Part shown: piece by piece, positions 5,329 to 12,527 of the stretch
How the letters are laid out: each line of letters opens with the position of its first letter
How positions within the stretch are numbered: position 1 is the stretch's first letter
NCBI GenBank assembly: GCA_043812055.1
Contig: JBDRMN010000037.1
Span: 1-15,235 of the forward strand
Source of the DNA: JBDRMN01 sp043812055
GTDB lineage: Bacteria > Patescibacteriota > Gracilibacteria > JAHISY01
DNA length: 15,235 bases
Reading direction: 5' to 3'
Translations under genes and position numbers: made by a program
Notes under the pieces: generated by a model
What the model was told of the DNA's origin: nothing
Databases searched by the model: none
What the model saw: the letters and a program-made list of their open reading frames with translations, nothing else

Positions 5329-6741
5329 ATGAATCCAAAACTTCTTAAAATTCTGGCGATAATCGGAGGAATCGTCCTGCTTTGGCTGCTAGTCCTACTC
5401 GTTCGAGGTGAATCCCGTGATCAACCAGTCGTGACACTGGAGTTTTGGAATGTTTTTGACAAGAGCGACACGCTGGAGCCTCTGCTCGAAGATTTCACCG
5501 CCCAGACGGGGGTCAAAGTAAACTACCGCAGTTTCACGGACCTGAAAGAATACCGCGAGACTTTGTTATTGGAATTAGCAGCGGGAGAAGGCCCGGATGT
5601 CTTGGCAATTCACAACAGCTGGATCCCCAAATACGGCAGCCTCCTACAGCCTCTGCCAAGCCAGGATCTGGGCTACACTCAGAATAACGTCAAAAGTGAT
5701 TTTGTCGACGCGGTGAGCGAGGCAGTTGTCTTCGAAGAAAAAATTCCCGAAAGTGATGTGAAGAAGGGGAGAATGGCCGAGCAACGGATTTTCGCGCTGC
5801 CGATGTATCTCGAAACACTCGGACTTTACTTCAATAAAACCATTTTCCGGAACGTACTCAGCAAACCCTATCCCGCGCCGGAACTGACCTGGAGTGGTGT
5901 ACTCGATGACGTGATCGAGATTACGGCGCTGGACAATAATGACCCGGAAGGCTTCCGCTTGGCGGGAATTGCTCTGGGTCGGACGGACAATATTTCGCGC
6001 GGTCTGGATATTTTTTATAACCTTTACCACCAACTCGGCGGGGCAGATCTACAGCAGGCGAGTAAAGAAACGGTACGAAATGCCTCCGGTCAGGCTTACA
6101 AGCCACTGGAAAGCGCGCTGGATTTCTTCACCACCTTTTCCCGCAATACGCGCAATCAGGAGTACAGCTGGAATAATCGTCTGGCTGCCGGTGCTCCCGA
6201 GAAAGAGATCGACGCTTTCGTACGCGGCAAGGTCGCGATGGTGGCAGGGTATTCCTACTACTACGAGCAGATCAAAGACCTCATTCAGCAGTATGAGAAG
6301 GGAGGATTACCCGGAGTAATCCAGATTCCGGACATCGAGATTGCGCCGCTGCCTCAGGTCCAGGATCCGACCCAGGGAAACCCCAAAGTGGTGCTGGCGG
6401 ATTTCTTTGCTCTGGCAGTCGCCAAATCATCTGCCGAACCCCACGCGGCCTGGCAGCTCATCCTCAAGCTAACCGGGCGTGCTGCGCAACAGCAGTACCA
6501 CGCAGCAACAGGTAAACCAACTTCCCGGCGGGATTTGATTACCGAGCAGAAGCAGGACCCGCTGACGGGAATATTTGCCGAGCAGGCTGTCTACGCGGAC
6601 ATATTGCCGATCAGTGATGACCAAGCCTTTGCCGAGATTATTGCCGAGGCTGTGACTGCGGTAGCCGACGGAGAGATGAGTGTTGGGAGCGCGGTGAGTG
6701 AGATGGTGAAGGCTCTGGAAGGTCTGAACAAAGTTGAGTAA
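5329..6741 (+). CDS. Membrane-anchored family 1 extracellular solute-binding protein
   Basis: It resembles sugar-type ABC substrate-binding proteins (SBP family 1, maltose-binding-protein fold). Residues ~6-25 form one hydrophobic segment (KILAIIGGIVLLWLLVLLV) with no lipobox cysteine, so it is a signal anchor rather than a lipoprotein signal. The mature domain begins TLEFWNVFDKSDTLEPLLEDFTAQTGVKVNY, the usual first strand and helix of the family. LELAAGEGPDVLAI (81-94) and a later ADFFALAVAKSS plus AAWQLILKLTG stretch are also family-like. Length 470 aa is typical. No ABC permease or ATPase gene follows; the neighbours are a glycosyltransferase and a ligase-like membrane protein. It may serve a transporter encoded elsewhere or have become a surface binding protein. 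Family is fairly sure, substrate unknown. Confidence 0.85.
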   Translation: MNPKLLKILAIIGGIVLLWLLVLLVRGESRDQPVVTLEFWNVFDKSDTLEPLLEDFTAQTGVKVNYRSFTDLKEYRETLLLELAAGEGPDVLAIHNSWIPKYGSLLQPLPSQDLGYTQNNVKSDFVDAVSEAVVFEEKIPESDVKKGRMAEQRIFALPMYLETLGLYFNKTIFRNVLSKPYPAPELTWSGVLDDVIEITALDNNDPEGFRLAGIALGRTDNISRGLDIFYNLYHQLGGADLQQASKETVRNASGQAYKPLESALDFFTTFSRNTRNQEYSWNNRLAAGAPEKEIDAFVRGKVAMVAGYSYYYEQIKDLIQQYEKGGLPGVIQIPDIEIAPLPQVQDPTQGNPKVVLADFFALAVAKSSAEPHAAWQLILKLTGRAAQQQYHAATGKPTSRRDLITEQKQDPLTGIFAEQAVYADILPISDDQAFAEIIAEAVTAVADGEMSVGSAVSEMVKALEGLNKVE

Positions 6742-6760
6742 TAATTTTCAGCCGAGCTGC

Positions 6761-6766
6761 TAAAAT
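6761..6766 (+). promoter_or_regulatory. -10 box TAAAAT before the ligase gene, leaderless spacing
   Basis: TAAAAT is 6 nt before GTG 6773, which would place the transcription start on the first base of the start codon. The 10-nt string TAAAATCTTC is identical to that before ispH (12-21). No good -35 box is visible. Confidence 0.45.
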
Positions 6767-6772
6767 CTTCCC

Positions 6773-8110
6773 GTGAAGTTTTTTTCTCTACCTGCGCTTC
6801 CGAAACTTCCGAAATTTCCGGAAATTCCTAGGATAAATTTTTATTTTTTTGCGCAAATTTTCTTTGGCTCAGGAATTTTCCTCCTGCCGCTCCGCCTCCG
6901 TAGCCTGGTCCACACCGGGTCAGCGTATGATCTGGGTTTTTTCAACGAGTACGCGGCTGCCTTTATTTCGCTTAGTGAAGTACTGTTCTTGCTTGCCTTC
7001 CTTTTCCTCGGTCTAACTTTCGCGTTTCAAAAAGACTTCCAGCCACAGCTCCCACCAATCAAGAAATATACTTATCCTCTCCTGGCACTTTTCGTTGCGT
7101 CGGTACTCGTGATTCCCTGGGCGACTGACCCGCTACTCGCGCTATTGAATTTTTGGCGTATGCTCTTGCTGGCGGCGGTGGCGCTGGCAATCGCGCTGCG
7201 AATTTTCAATCGCTATGCCGTAGTCAAGATTCTCGCCGCCGCCGTATTCCTCCAGGCCGGATTGGGAATCGCGCAATACCTGGCCGAAGGAGGTCTGGGG
7301 GTTGCATTACTCGGGGAGAGTTTCTTCACGGCGGACACCTTCAATGTCGCCAAGATTGTCCTGCCCGGTGGCGAGATAGCGTTGCGTGGTATGGGCACTT
7401 TGCCCCATGCCAATATTTTCGGCGGGCTGCTGGCAGTTACTCTCTTGCTCTTGGCGGCCCATCCCCGTAAGTCCGCGCCACTTTACTTCGCGACTATCGT
7501 GATTCTCACCGGACTATTCTTTTCCTTTTCCCGGGCCGCTTATCTCGCTTTCTTCCTGGGTCTCTTCGTACTCGTCGTCTTTCAATTCAAGCGCCGTCTG
7601 GTCTCCGCACTAGCCAGTTTTAGTATTTTTGGAATCTTATTGCTGGCCTTTGGCGATCCGTTTTTTGTGCGGATTAATGAGGGTTCGGGGATCCCCCCGC
7701 GCTCTACCCAGATTTACCAAGCCCTGATGCTCAGCCGGGAGAATCCGCTCGGAGTTGGCCAAGGTGGCTATGTCGCCTCCCTGGCGGAACTGAACCCGGA
7801 TTTAGAATTTTGGCAGCTGCAGCCGGTGCACAATTTCTTTGCGCTGAAACTGGCTGAAGAGTCTCTAGCAGTTGTGCTGGCCTGGCTGGCAATTTTTGCC
7901 TTACTTGCGTTCTGGAGCCTGAAAGAAAAGAAATTTGAAGTTCTGGCGCTTCTAGTAACTGTTTTCCTACTTATGAACTTCGACCACTATTTCGCGGACA
8001 ATTTCACGGCCACTGCTGTGCTTTGGATTGGGCTGGGATTTGCGGTAGGAGCACTGGCGGAGGAAGATCATGAGTTCAAAAAAAGTGTTCTTACCGAAAC
8101 TGAATCGTAA
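6773..8110 (+). CDS. O-antigen ligase/polymerase-like membrane protein (Wzy_C type)
   Basis: A polytopic inner-membrane protein with roughly 10-12 hydrophobic segments. It has the layout of the O-antigen ligase / Wzy_C family, which joins lipid-linked glycans to an acceptor on the outer side of the membrane. Signatures are LRGMGTLPHANIFGG (204-218), SFSRAAY (251-257) with R254, and, after an outer loop with ENPLGVGQGGY (323-333), the catalytic-type histidine H353 in PVHNFFALKLAEES. The loop with these residues sits before the last membrane helices, as in WaaL-like proteins. GTG 6773 is supported by the TAAAAT box and gives a short proline-rich cytoplasmic start. Together with the upstream glycosyltransferase it suggests attachment of a surface polysaccharide or protein O-glycan; the acceptor is unknown. 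Length 445 aa. Confidence 0.85.
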   Translation: MKFFSLPALPKLPKFPEIPRINFYFFAQIFFGSGIFLLPLRLRSLVHTGSAYDLGFFNEYAAAFISLSEVLFLLAFLFLGLTFAFQKDFQPQLPPIKKYTYPLLALFVASVLVIPWATDPLLALLNFWRMLLLAAVALAIALRIFNRYAVVKILAAAVFLQAGLGIAQYLAEGGLGVALLGESFFTADTFNVAKIVLPGGEIALRGMGTLPHANIFGGLLAVTLLLLAAHPRKSAPLYFATIVILTGLFFSFSRAAYLAFFLGLFVLVVFQFKRRLVSALASFSIFGILLLAFGDPFFVRINEGSGIPPRSTQIYQALMLSRENPLGVGQGGYVASLAELNPDLEFWQLQPVHNFFALKLAEESLAVVLAWLAIFALLAFWSLKEKKFEVLALLVTVFLLMNFDHYFADNFTATAVLWIGLGFAVGALAEEDHEFKKSVLTETES

Positions 8111-8153
8111 TTTTTTTTGCTAACATCTCTCCAATTCTTAATCCCTGCATACC

Positions 8154-9332
8154 GTGATTGGCACTCCTCTCACCCCTACCGCGACCAAAATCCTTATGCT
8201 GGGTTGCGGCGAACTTGGCAAAGAAGTTATTATCGAGGCGCAACGCCTGGGGGTCGAAGTGATTGGCGTGGATCGCTATAAAAACGCTCCCGGCATGCAG
8301 GTCGCGCACCGGAGCTACGTGATCGACATGCAGGCTGAAGCGGCGTTGCGGGAGATTTTCGAAAAAGAAAAACCGGACTACATTGTTCCCGAGATTGAAG
8401 CGATTAATACGGAATTACTCCTTAAGTTCGAAGCAGAGGGTTTCCACATCATCCCGACCGCCCGGGCGACAAATCTGACCATGAACCGTGAAGGCATTCG
8501 CCGACTGGCGGCGGAGGAACTGAAAATTAAAACAGCCAAATACGCGTTTGCCGAGACCCGGGAGGAATTCGACAAAGCGGTGAAAGAGATCGGCATTCCC
8601 TGCGTGATCAAACCGATTCAAAGCTCAAGCGGCAAGGGCCAAAGTACGGTTAAATCCGAAGACGACATCGAGAAGGCCTTCGAATACGCGATCTCAGGTT
8701 CGCGCGGCAAGAGCGAAAAAGTGATTATCGAAGAATTCGTCAAATTCGACAGTGAAATTACACTCCTTACTGTTCGTCACAAAGACGGCACAAGCTTCTG
8801 CGATCCGGTTGGCCACGTCCAGGTTAAAGGGGATTACCGGGAGAGTTGGCAGCCGCAAGAGTACCCACCGGAAGTTCTCCAGAAGTGTCAGGAGATGGCG
8901 AAAGCCGTGACGGACAATCTGGGCGGCACGGGAATTTTTGGCGTCGAACTTTTCATCGTTGGCGCTGAAGTAATTTTCAGCGAAGTCTCACCCCGGCCGC
9001 ACGACACGGGCATGGTAACGATGGTGAGCCAAAATATGAGTGAGTTTGAGCTGCATGTGCGAGCCATCCTCGGTTTACCCATTCCGGAAATCAAAACAAT
9101 CAAACCCGGCGCCTCCCGCGTAATTCTGGCAAGTAAAGATTCCAAGCAAATCAGCTTTGAGGGGATTGATGAAGCCTTAAAAGAGAAAGACACCCTAATC
9201 CGCTTATTCGGCAAACCGAACTCCCGGCCCGGTCGGCGCATGGGGGTTTGTCTCGCGACGGATGAAAATGTTGACAAGGCCCGCGAAAAAACTCAGCGGA
9301 TGGTGGATCAGATTAAGGTTATTGAGGAGTAA
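8154..9332 (+). CDS. purT: Formate-dependent phosphoribosylglycinamide formyltransferase (PurT)
   Basis: PurT uses ATP and formate to convert GAR to formyl-GAR in purine synthesis, instead of the folate-dependent PurN. The protein is 392 aa, the same length as I recall for the E. coli enzyme, and many blocks match it: GCGELGKEV (18-26), VDRYKNAPGMQVAHRS, YIVPEIEAI (76-84), ARATNLTMNREGIRRLAAEEL, VIKPIQSSSGKGQS (151-164, ATP-grasp loop), GDYRESWQPQ (227-236), FSEVSPRPHDTGMVTM (272-287, metal and phosphate binding) and RLFGKP (347-352). GTG 8154 gives the expected N-terminus (IGTPLTPTATKI). No other purine gene is nearby. The upstream gap has TAACAT at 8121-8126 but no clear promoter spacing. 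The 3' end is duplicated at 9735-9791. Confidence 0.97.
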   Translation: MIGTPLTPTATKILMLGCGELGKEVIIEAQRLGVEVIGVDRYKNAPGMQVAHRSYVIDMQAEAALREIFEKEKPDYIVPEIEAINTELLLKFEAEGFHIIPTARATNLTMNREGIRRLAAEELKIKTAKYAFAETREEFDKAVKEIGIPCVIKPIQSSSGKGQSTVKSEDDIEKAFEYAISGSRGKSEKVIIEEFVKFDSEITLLTVRHKDGTSFCDPVGHVQVKGDYRESWQPQEYPPEVLQKCQEMAKAVTDNLGGTGIFGVELFIVGAEVIFSEVSPRPHDTGMVTMVSQNMSEFELHVRAILGLPIPEIKTIKPGASRVILASKDSKQISFEGIDEALKEKDTLIRLFGKPNSRPGRRMGVCLATDENVDKAREKTQRMVDQIKVIEE

Positions 9333-9352
9333 AGACGCTGCAAATAACATCT

Positions 9353-9604
9353 CTACTTTTTTCCGTTTTGGATATCGGCAACCCTTTTGGCAAACAGTTT
9401 TGCGCTTATTTCTGCAAGTGTATTGGGTCTCGGGTTACCAATTTTTTTGTCGAGTGCTCGTTCAGCTTCAGAATAAGGTTCACCAGGTTTTGCCGGGTTT
9501 GGTCTTTGGACAAAGAAACCAATTGAGTTTCTTCCTGTTATTCTCATTTGATTAGCTTTGGCGATAAGAGCAGCACGATGTAGTCCATCATCTGTTTTTT
9601 CCAT
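9353..9604 (-). CDS. Small unrecognised protein between the two purT ends
   Basis: I do not recognise this 83-aa protein. It starts with ATG at 9604 on the minus strand (MEKTDDGLHRAALIAKANQMRITGR...) and ends KRVADIQNGKK. It is basic and partly helical, with a Pro-rich middle (RPNPAKPGEP), and has no signal peptide or membrane segment. Codon use and composition look like a real gene, and there is no better frame here. It is oriented opposite to purT and lies between the end of purT and a diverged copy of that end, so it may have arrived by an insertion or duplication event. No Shine-Dalgarno is present; TTTAAT lies 10 nt before the ATG. Function unknown. Confidence 0.5.
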   Translation of the reverse strand: MEKTDDGLHRAALIAKANQMRITGRNSIGFFVQRPNPAKPGEPYSEAERALDKKIGNPRPNTLAEISAKLFAKRVADIQNGKK

Positions 9605-9668
9605 GGTAATTTTGATTAAAGGTGAGGTAGCTTAGCAGATTTGAAGTTTTAGTCAAAGATTTTTTTGC

Positions 9669-9730
9669 TGGAGCAGGCTTGTAGTCTGTTCAATACGACT
9701 AACTGTGGAGCAATCTGCAAGGTTGCTCCA
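9669..9730 (+). repeat. Two tandem short hairpins (GGAGCA...)
   Basis: GAGCAG (9671-9676) pairs with CTGTTC (9686-9691) with one G-U pair. The second hairpin is perfect: GGAGCAA (9707-9713) with TTGCTCC (9723-9729), extendable by one T-A pair. Both begin GGAGCA and have 9-nt loops, so they look like related copies. No T run follows either. Confidence 0.55.
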
Positions 9731-9734
9731 TCGT

Positions 9735-9791
9735 AGAGCCGGCGAAAAAACCCAGCGGATGGTGGATAAGATTAGAGTTGTTGAGGAATAA
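9735..9791 (+). pseudogene. Diverged duplicate of the purT 3' end
   Basis: The 57 nt encode RAGEKTQRMVDKIRVVEE-stop, against KAREKTQRMVDQIKVIEE-stop at the end of purT (9276-9332). Over the last 48 nt there are 6 differences. Three lead to conservative changes (Q/K, K/R, I/V), two are silent and one shares a codon with another change, a pattern typical of divergence under protein-level selection. No further upstream purT sequence precedes it. It is a remnant of a second purT copy, or the original end of the gene displaced by an insertion. Confidence 0.8.
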
Positions 9792-9792
9792 C

Positions 9793-9834
9793 TTAGAACG
9801 TAGAACGTGAAACGTAAAACTTGGAACGTGAAAC
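9793..9834 (+). repeat. Heptanucleotide array (GTNNAAC)
   Basis: Six uninterrupted 7-mers end in AAC (such as GTAGAAC and GTGAAAC, and twice TTNGAAC), starting one base after the purT remnant stop. Confidence 0.75.
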
Positions 9835-9935
9835 ACGTATCACGGATTGGCTTGATGTGAAATAGACAAATTCAGTCCAAGAAAAAAACATCTTAATTTT
9901 GAAAGAACTCTAACACCTAGTCCCTAGAACTTGGC

Positions 9936-10010
9936 ACCTAGAACCTAAAACCTAGAACCTAAAACCTAAAACCTAGAACCTAGAACCTAGAACCTAGAAC
10001 CTAGAACCTA
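9936..10010 (+). repeat. Long heptanucleotide array (ACCTAGA/ACCTAAA), ~10.7 units
   Basis: Seventy-five bases consist of two interspersed variants, ACCTAGA and ACCTAAA, in perfect 7-nt register. The last five full units are identical. The array ends against the rpsI stop codon. It is the longest and most regular of the set; the gap 9605-10007 otherwise holds the hairpins, the purT remnant and one more array. Confidence 0.9.
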
Positions 10011-10445
10011 TCTCTTACTCCACTGCGGCGCCCTCCTAGCTCTCTTCAGGCCTGGTTTCTTCCTTTCCTTCTTACGTGAATCCCGCGTGAGGAAACCGGC
10101 TTTACGCAGTACTGCTTTGCGAGTCTCGTCTTCTTTCATCAGCGCCCGGGAGATGCCGTGACGGCAGGCTTCGGCTCCGGCGGAGATTCCGCCACCAATG
10201 AGTTTAATCTCAACGTCGTAATTGGTCTCACTCGTGTCAGCGATCTTGAAAGGTGCCAGAAAAGAAGCAATATCTTTGCCAACTTTGAAGTACTCCTTGA
10301 GCTCACGCTCGTTGATTGTAATCTTGCCTTTGCCCTTGGGGTACAACCTCACGCGAGCAATCGCAGTCTTGCGCTTGCCGACGGTGTAGATATAAGGATC
10401 CTTTCTCTGTCTGGAGTCCTCGGTCTTTTTAGCAGCTGGATTCAT
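10008..10445 (-). CDS. rpsI: 30S ribosomal protein uS9
   Basis: Protein uS9, which binds 16S rRNA in the small-subunit head and reaches the P-site tRNA with its basic C-terminal tail. Visible are YTVGKRKTAIARVRLYPKGKGKITIN (20-45), the GGGISAGAEACRHGISRALM block (93-112) and the tail GFLTRDSRKKERKKPGLKRARRAPQWSKR ending in the conserved KR. It carries about 15 extra residues at the N-terminus (NPAAKKTEDSRQRKD). It is 145 aa, starts with ATG, and is the last gene of the operon after rplM, 49 nt away. The leader has no Shine-Dalgarno. Confidence 0.97.
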   Translation of the reverse strand: MNPAAKKTEDSRQRKDPYIYTVGKRKTAIARVRLYPKGKGKITINERELKEYFKVGKDIASFLAPFKIADTSETNYDVEIKLIGGGISAGAEACRHGISRALMKEDETRKAVLRKAGFLTRDSRKKERKKPGLKRARRAPQWSKR

Positions 10446-10465
10446 TTTGAAGTGTTGATTCTAGG

Positions 10466-10486
10466 GAACAGGTTACAGGTTTCAGT
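10466..10486 (+). repeat. Short heptad array (GAACAGG/TTACAGG)
   Basis: Three 7-mers with CAG at fixed positions lie in the rpsI-rplM gap. Weak by itself, but it follows the 7-nt pattern of the other gaps. Confidence 0.4.
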
Positions 10487-10494
10487 GGGTTGAA

Positions 10495-10923
10495 TTAGAC
10501 TTCGATGGCTTCAGGTTTTTGAGCATCGTGACTGTGCTCGGCTCCAGTGAAGATTTTCAGGCGTTTCATTCTACCGTTGCGCAGGCGGTTTTTCGGGAGC
10601 ATTCCGGTGATCGCCAGCTCCAGGATTTTCCCAGGCTTCTTGGCGAACAATTCTCCGGCAGTCGTTTCTTTCAGATGGCCCTTGTAACCGGAGTGGCGTC
10701 GGTAAACTTTCCCGGCGAACTTTTTGGCTGTGAGGCTGATTTTCTCGGCATTAATGATGATGACCCCATCGCCCAGATCGAGGTGGGGAGTGAGGTCGAC
10801 TCGGTGTTTGCCAGTGAGTCGGCGGGCTGCTGCGACGGCGACTTTACCCGGAGTTTTGCCGGCGGCATCAATCACATACCACTTGGATTTGAGGTCGTTC
10901 TTTCTGGGGAGATAGGTTTTCAT
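10495..10923 (-). CDS. rplM: 50S ribosomal protein uL13
   Basis: Protein uL13, an early-assembly large-subunit protein. Motifs visible are KWYVIDAAGKTPGKVAVAAARRLTGK (14-39), GDGVIIINAEKISLTAKK (51-68), YRRHSGYKGHLKE (74-86) and ITGMLPKNRLRNGRMKRLKIFTGAEHSH (105-132). It is 142 aa, the normal size, from ATG 10923. The pairing with rpsI is the standard bacterial rplM-rpsI unit, here placed directly after rplQ so that it extends the alpha operon. The gap upstream is 139 nt and is filled with repeats. Confidence 0.97.
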   Translation of the reverse strand: MKTYLPRKNDLKSKWYVIDAAGKTPGKVAVAAARRLTGKHRVDLTPHLDLGDGVIIINAEKISLTAKKFAGKVYRRHSGYKGHLKETTAGELFAKKPGKILELAITGMLPKNRLRNGRMKRLKIFTGAEHSHDAQKPEAIEV

Positions 10924-11002
10924 TGTACGGGTCTTTGGGTCTTTAGATAGGGTTATTAGGAGAAGTTGGGAGATGTTAGGAGATATTGGGAGGGGTTATT
11001 GG

Positions 11003-11058
11003 TCACTAGTCATTAGTCACTGGTCGCTGGCAACTCGCAACTGCCAACTGGTAACTCT
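11003..11058 (+). repeat. Heptanucleotide array with drifting word, 8 units
   Basis: Eight uninterrupted 7-mers change word stepwise along the array: it opens with TCACTAG and TCATTAG, passes through TCGCTGG, then CAACTCG and CAACTGG, and ends TAACTCT. It stops four bases before the rplQ stop codon. The words TAACTGG and CAACTCG recur in the rpsK-rpsM gap (13851-13871). Confidence 0.8.
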
Positions 11059-11062
11059 CAAA

Positions 11063-11422
11063 TTAGACGAGTTCGATTTGAACTTTCGGGGCGGCATCAC
11101 CCTTGCGGATGCCGATGGGAGTAACTCTCGTAAAACCACTTTTGCGTTCGGCATACTTATGCTTTAGCTCAGCGAGAGTTTTTTTCTGAGCCCTTTCGTC
11201 GAGCAGAATACTTTTGAGGTAACGAATCGCCTCACGGTCGTGCGCCTTCTTTTTTACGTTGGTGATGAGGCGTTCGACCACAGGCTGGACTGCACGGGCT
11301 TTGGCGGCGCTGGTTTGAATTTTGTCGTGCAGGATCAAGGAAGTCGCCAGATTACGCAGCAGGAGCTTGCGGTGATCTAAGTTTCTGCCCAAGCGCGGGA
11401 TTTTTTTGATCCGGTGTCGCAT
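11063..11422 (-). CDS. rplQ: 50S ribosomal protein bL17
   Basis: Bacteria-specific large-subunit protein near the exit tunnel. The N-terminus MRHRIKKIPRLGRNLDHRKLLLRNLATSLILHDKIQTSAAKARAVQPVVERLI is the family signature (R-H-R-x3-LGR...H R..LLRNL...L...I.T...KA). It is 119 aa, a normal size, and ends RVTPIGIRKGDAAPKVQIELV, close to the usual ...P.R.GD.A....IELV. It follows rpoA as in most bacteria, with 38 nt between them occupied by a heptad array. ATG start, no Shine-Dalgarno. Confidence 0.97.
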   Translation of the reverse strand: MRHRIKKIPRLGRNLDHRKLLLRNLATSLILHDKIQTSAAKARAVQPVVERLITNVKKKAHDREAIRYLKSILLDERAQKKTLAELKHKYAERKSGFTRVTPIGIRKGDAAPKVQIELV

Positions 11423-11424
11423 GA

Positions 11425-11460
11425 ATTGGAAGTTGGAAGTTAATAACTAATAACTGGTAA
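11425..11460 (+). repeat. Heptanucleotide array between rpoA and rplQ
   Basis: Five full 7-mers fill the whole gap: ATTGGAA and GTTGGAA, then GTTAATA, ACTAATA and ACTGGTA. It shows the same stepwise drift as the array at 11003. Confidence 0.7.
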
Positions 11461-12480
11461 CTACTGATCATCTCTACATTCGAGCTTTAGATTCTTGGTG
11501 GCGAGCTTTTCTTGAACTTCGTCGAGGGCTTTGCTGCCGAAGCCCCGGAGTTCAGCGATTTTATTCGGATTACACTTCACGAGTTGTTCTACACTGCCGA
11601 TACCTCCGTTGATCAGCGCATTGAGTGTGCGGGGTGAGAATTGCAGTGTTTCGATCGGAGTGTATTTCTCGGTAGCCGGTTCGCCAACCGCCTGCTCGTC
11701 ATCTTTGGCTGGAGTGGCGGCTTCAGGTGTCTTAGCTTCCTCTTTCACTTTTTTAGCGTCAGTAATGAAATCTCCTTCCACTAATTCATCCTTCTGATTG
11801 AAGAGGTCGAAATAAGATTTGAGGATGTTACTGGCAAATTTCACAGCGTCCTCCGGATTCATACTGCCGTTGGTTTTGACTTCCAGTTCCAGCTTGTCCA
11901 GATCGGTTCTCTGGCCGACACGAGTGGCGGTCACGTCGTAGCGAACCCGCTCAACCGGACTAAATATCGCGTCTAGATAAATCAGGCCCACTTCTTTGTT
12001 TTTGCCCTGACGCTCGGAGGCGGGGAGATAGCCCACACCTTTTTCGACGACGATATCCATCCTGAGTTCGCCCTTCTTATCCAGAGTAGTGATTACCAGA
12101 CCAGGATTGACGATCTCGACGTCAGCATCTTTCTTAATGTCTTTCGCGGTTACCTCTCCCGTACGGTTCTTGACTTCCAGCTTGAGGGTCGCGGCCTTTT
12201 TGGAATGCTTTTTGACGTTGAGTCGTTTGAGGTTTAGCAAGATCTCCAACACAGAATCTTTAGCACCGGCGAGAGTGGAGTACTCGTGCGTGGTGCCCTT
12301 GATCTTCACTGCTGCCACCGCCGCACCCGGTAGACTCGAGAGTAGCACGCGCCGAAAGGCATTCCCCAACGTCATCCCGTAGCCATTCGGCAGGGGCGCC
12401 ACGGTAAACAGCGTGTGATTGTCTCCCACCTTTTTGGCGGAGATTTTAGGAAGGCCGATGTCTTGTTGGATGATGTGCAT
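11461..12480 (-). CDS. rpoA: DNA-directed RNA polymerase alpha subunit
   Basis: The alpha subunit nucleates RNA polymerase assembly and contacts promoters and activators. The N-terminal domain (1 to ~232) shows TVAPLPNGYGMTLGNAFRRVLLSSLPGAAVAAVKI (26-60), the dimer and beta/beta' contact region, and VEKGVGYLPASERQ (145-158). A charged, Ala/Pro/Glu-rich linker of about 40 residues (235-273) follows. The C-terminal domain (274-334) has LQFSPRTLNALINGG, where R284 and N287 correspond to the DNA-contacting Arg265 and Asn268 of E. coli. It also has the helix-hairpin LRGFGSKALDEVQEKL with a lysine at the Lys298 position. UP-element recognition may therefore be kept. 339 aa, ATG start. Confidence 0.98.
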   Translation of the reverse strand: MHIIQQDIGLPKISAKKVGDNHTLFTVAPLPNGYGMTLGNAFRRVLLSSLPGAAVAAVKIKGTTHEYSTLAGAKDSVLEILLNLKRLNVKKHSKKAATLKLEVKNRTGEVTAKDIKKDADVEIVNPGLVITTLDKKGELRMDIVVEKGVGYLPASERQGKNKEVGLIYLDAIFSPVERVRYDVTATRVGQRTDLDKLELEVKTNGSMNPEDAVKFASNILKSYFDLFNQKDELVEGDFITDAKKVKEEAKTPEAATPAKDDEQAVGEPATEKYTPIETLQFSPRTLNALINGGIGSVEQLVKCNPNKIAELRGFGSKALDEVQEKLATKNLKLECRDDQ

Positions 12481-12488
12481 GGCGGAGA

Positions 12489-12523
12489 AGGTTAAAGGTC
12501 AAAAGTAAAAGGTCAAAAGTTTT
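12489..12523 (+). repeat. Heptanucleotide array (AGGTCAA/AAGTAAA)
   Basis: Five 7-mers occupy most of the 47-nt rpsD-rpoA gap: AGGTTAA, AGGTCAA (twice), AAGTAAA and AAGTTTT. Read on the coding strand, the leader of rpoA therefore contains repeated TTGACCT-like words and no Shine-Dalgarno. Confidence 0.65.
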
Positions 12524-12527
12524 GTTT

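Noticed and set aside
9936..10010. CRISPR array
   Set aside because: The repeat unit is 7 nt without spacers; no direct repeats of 20-40 nt with unique spacers or cas genes are present.
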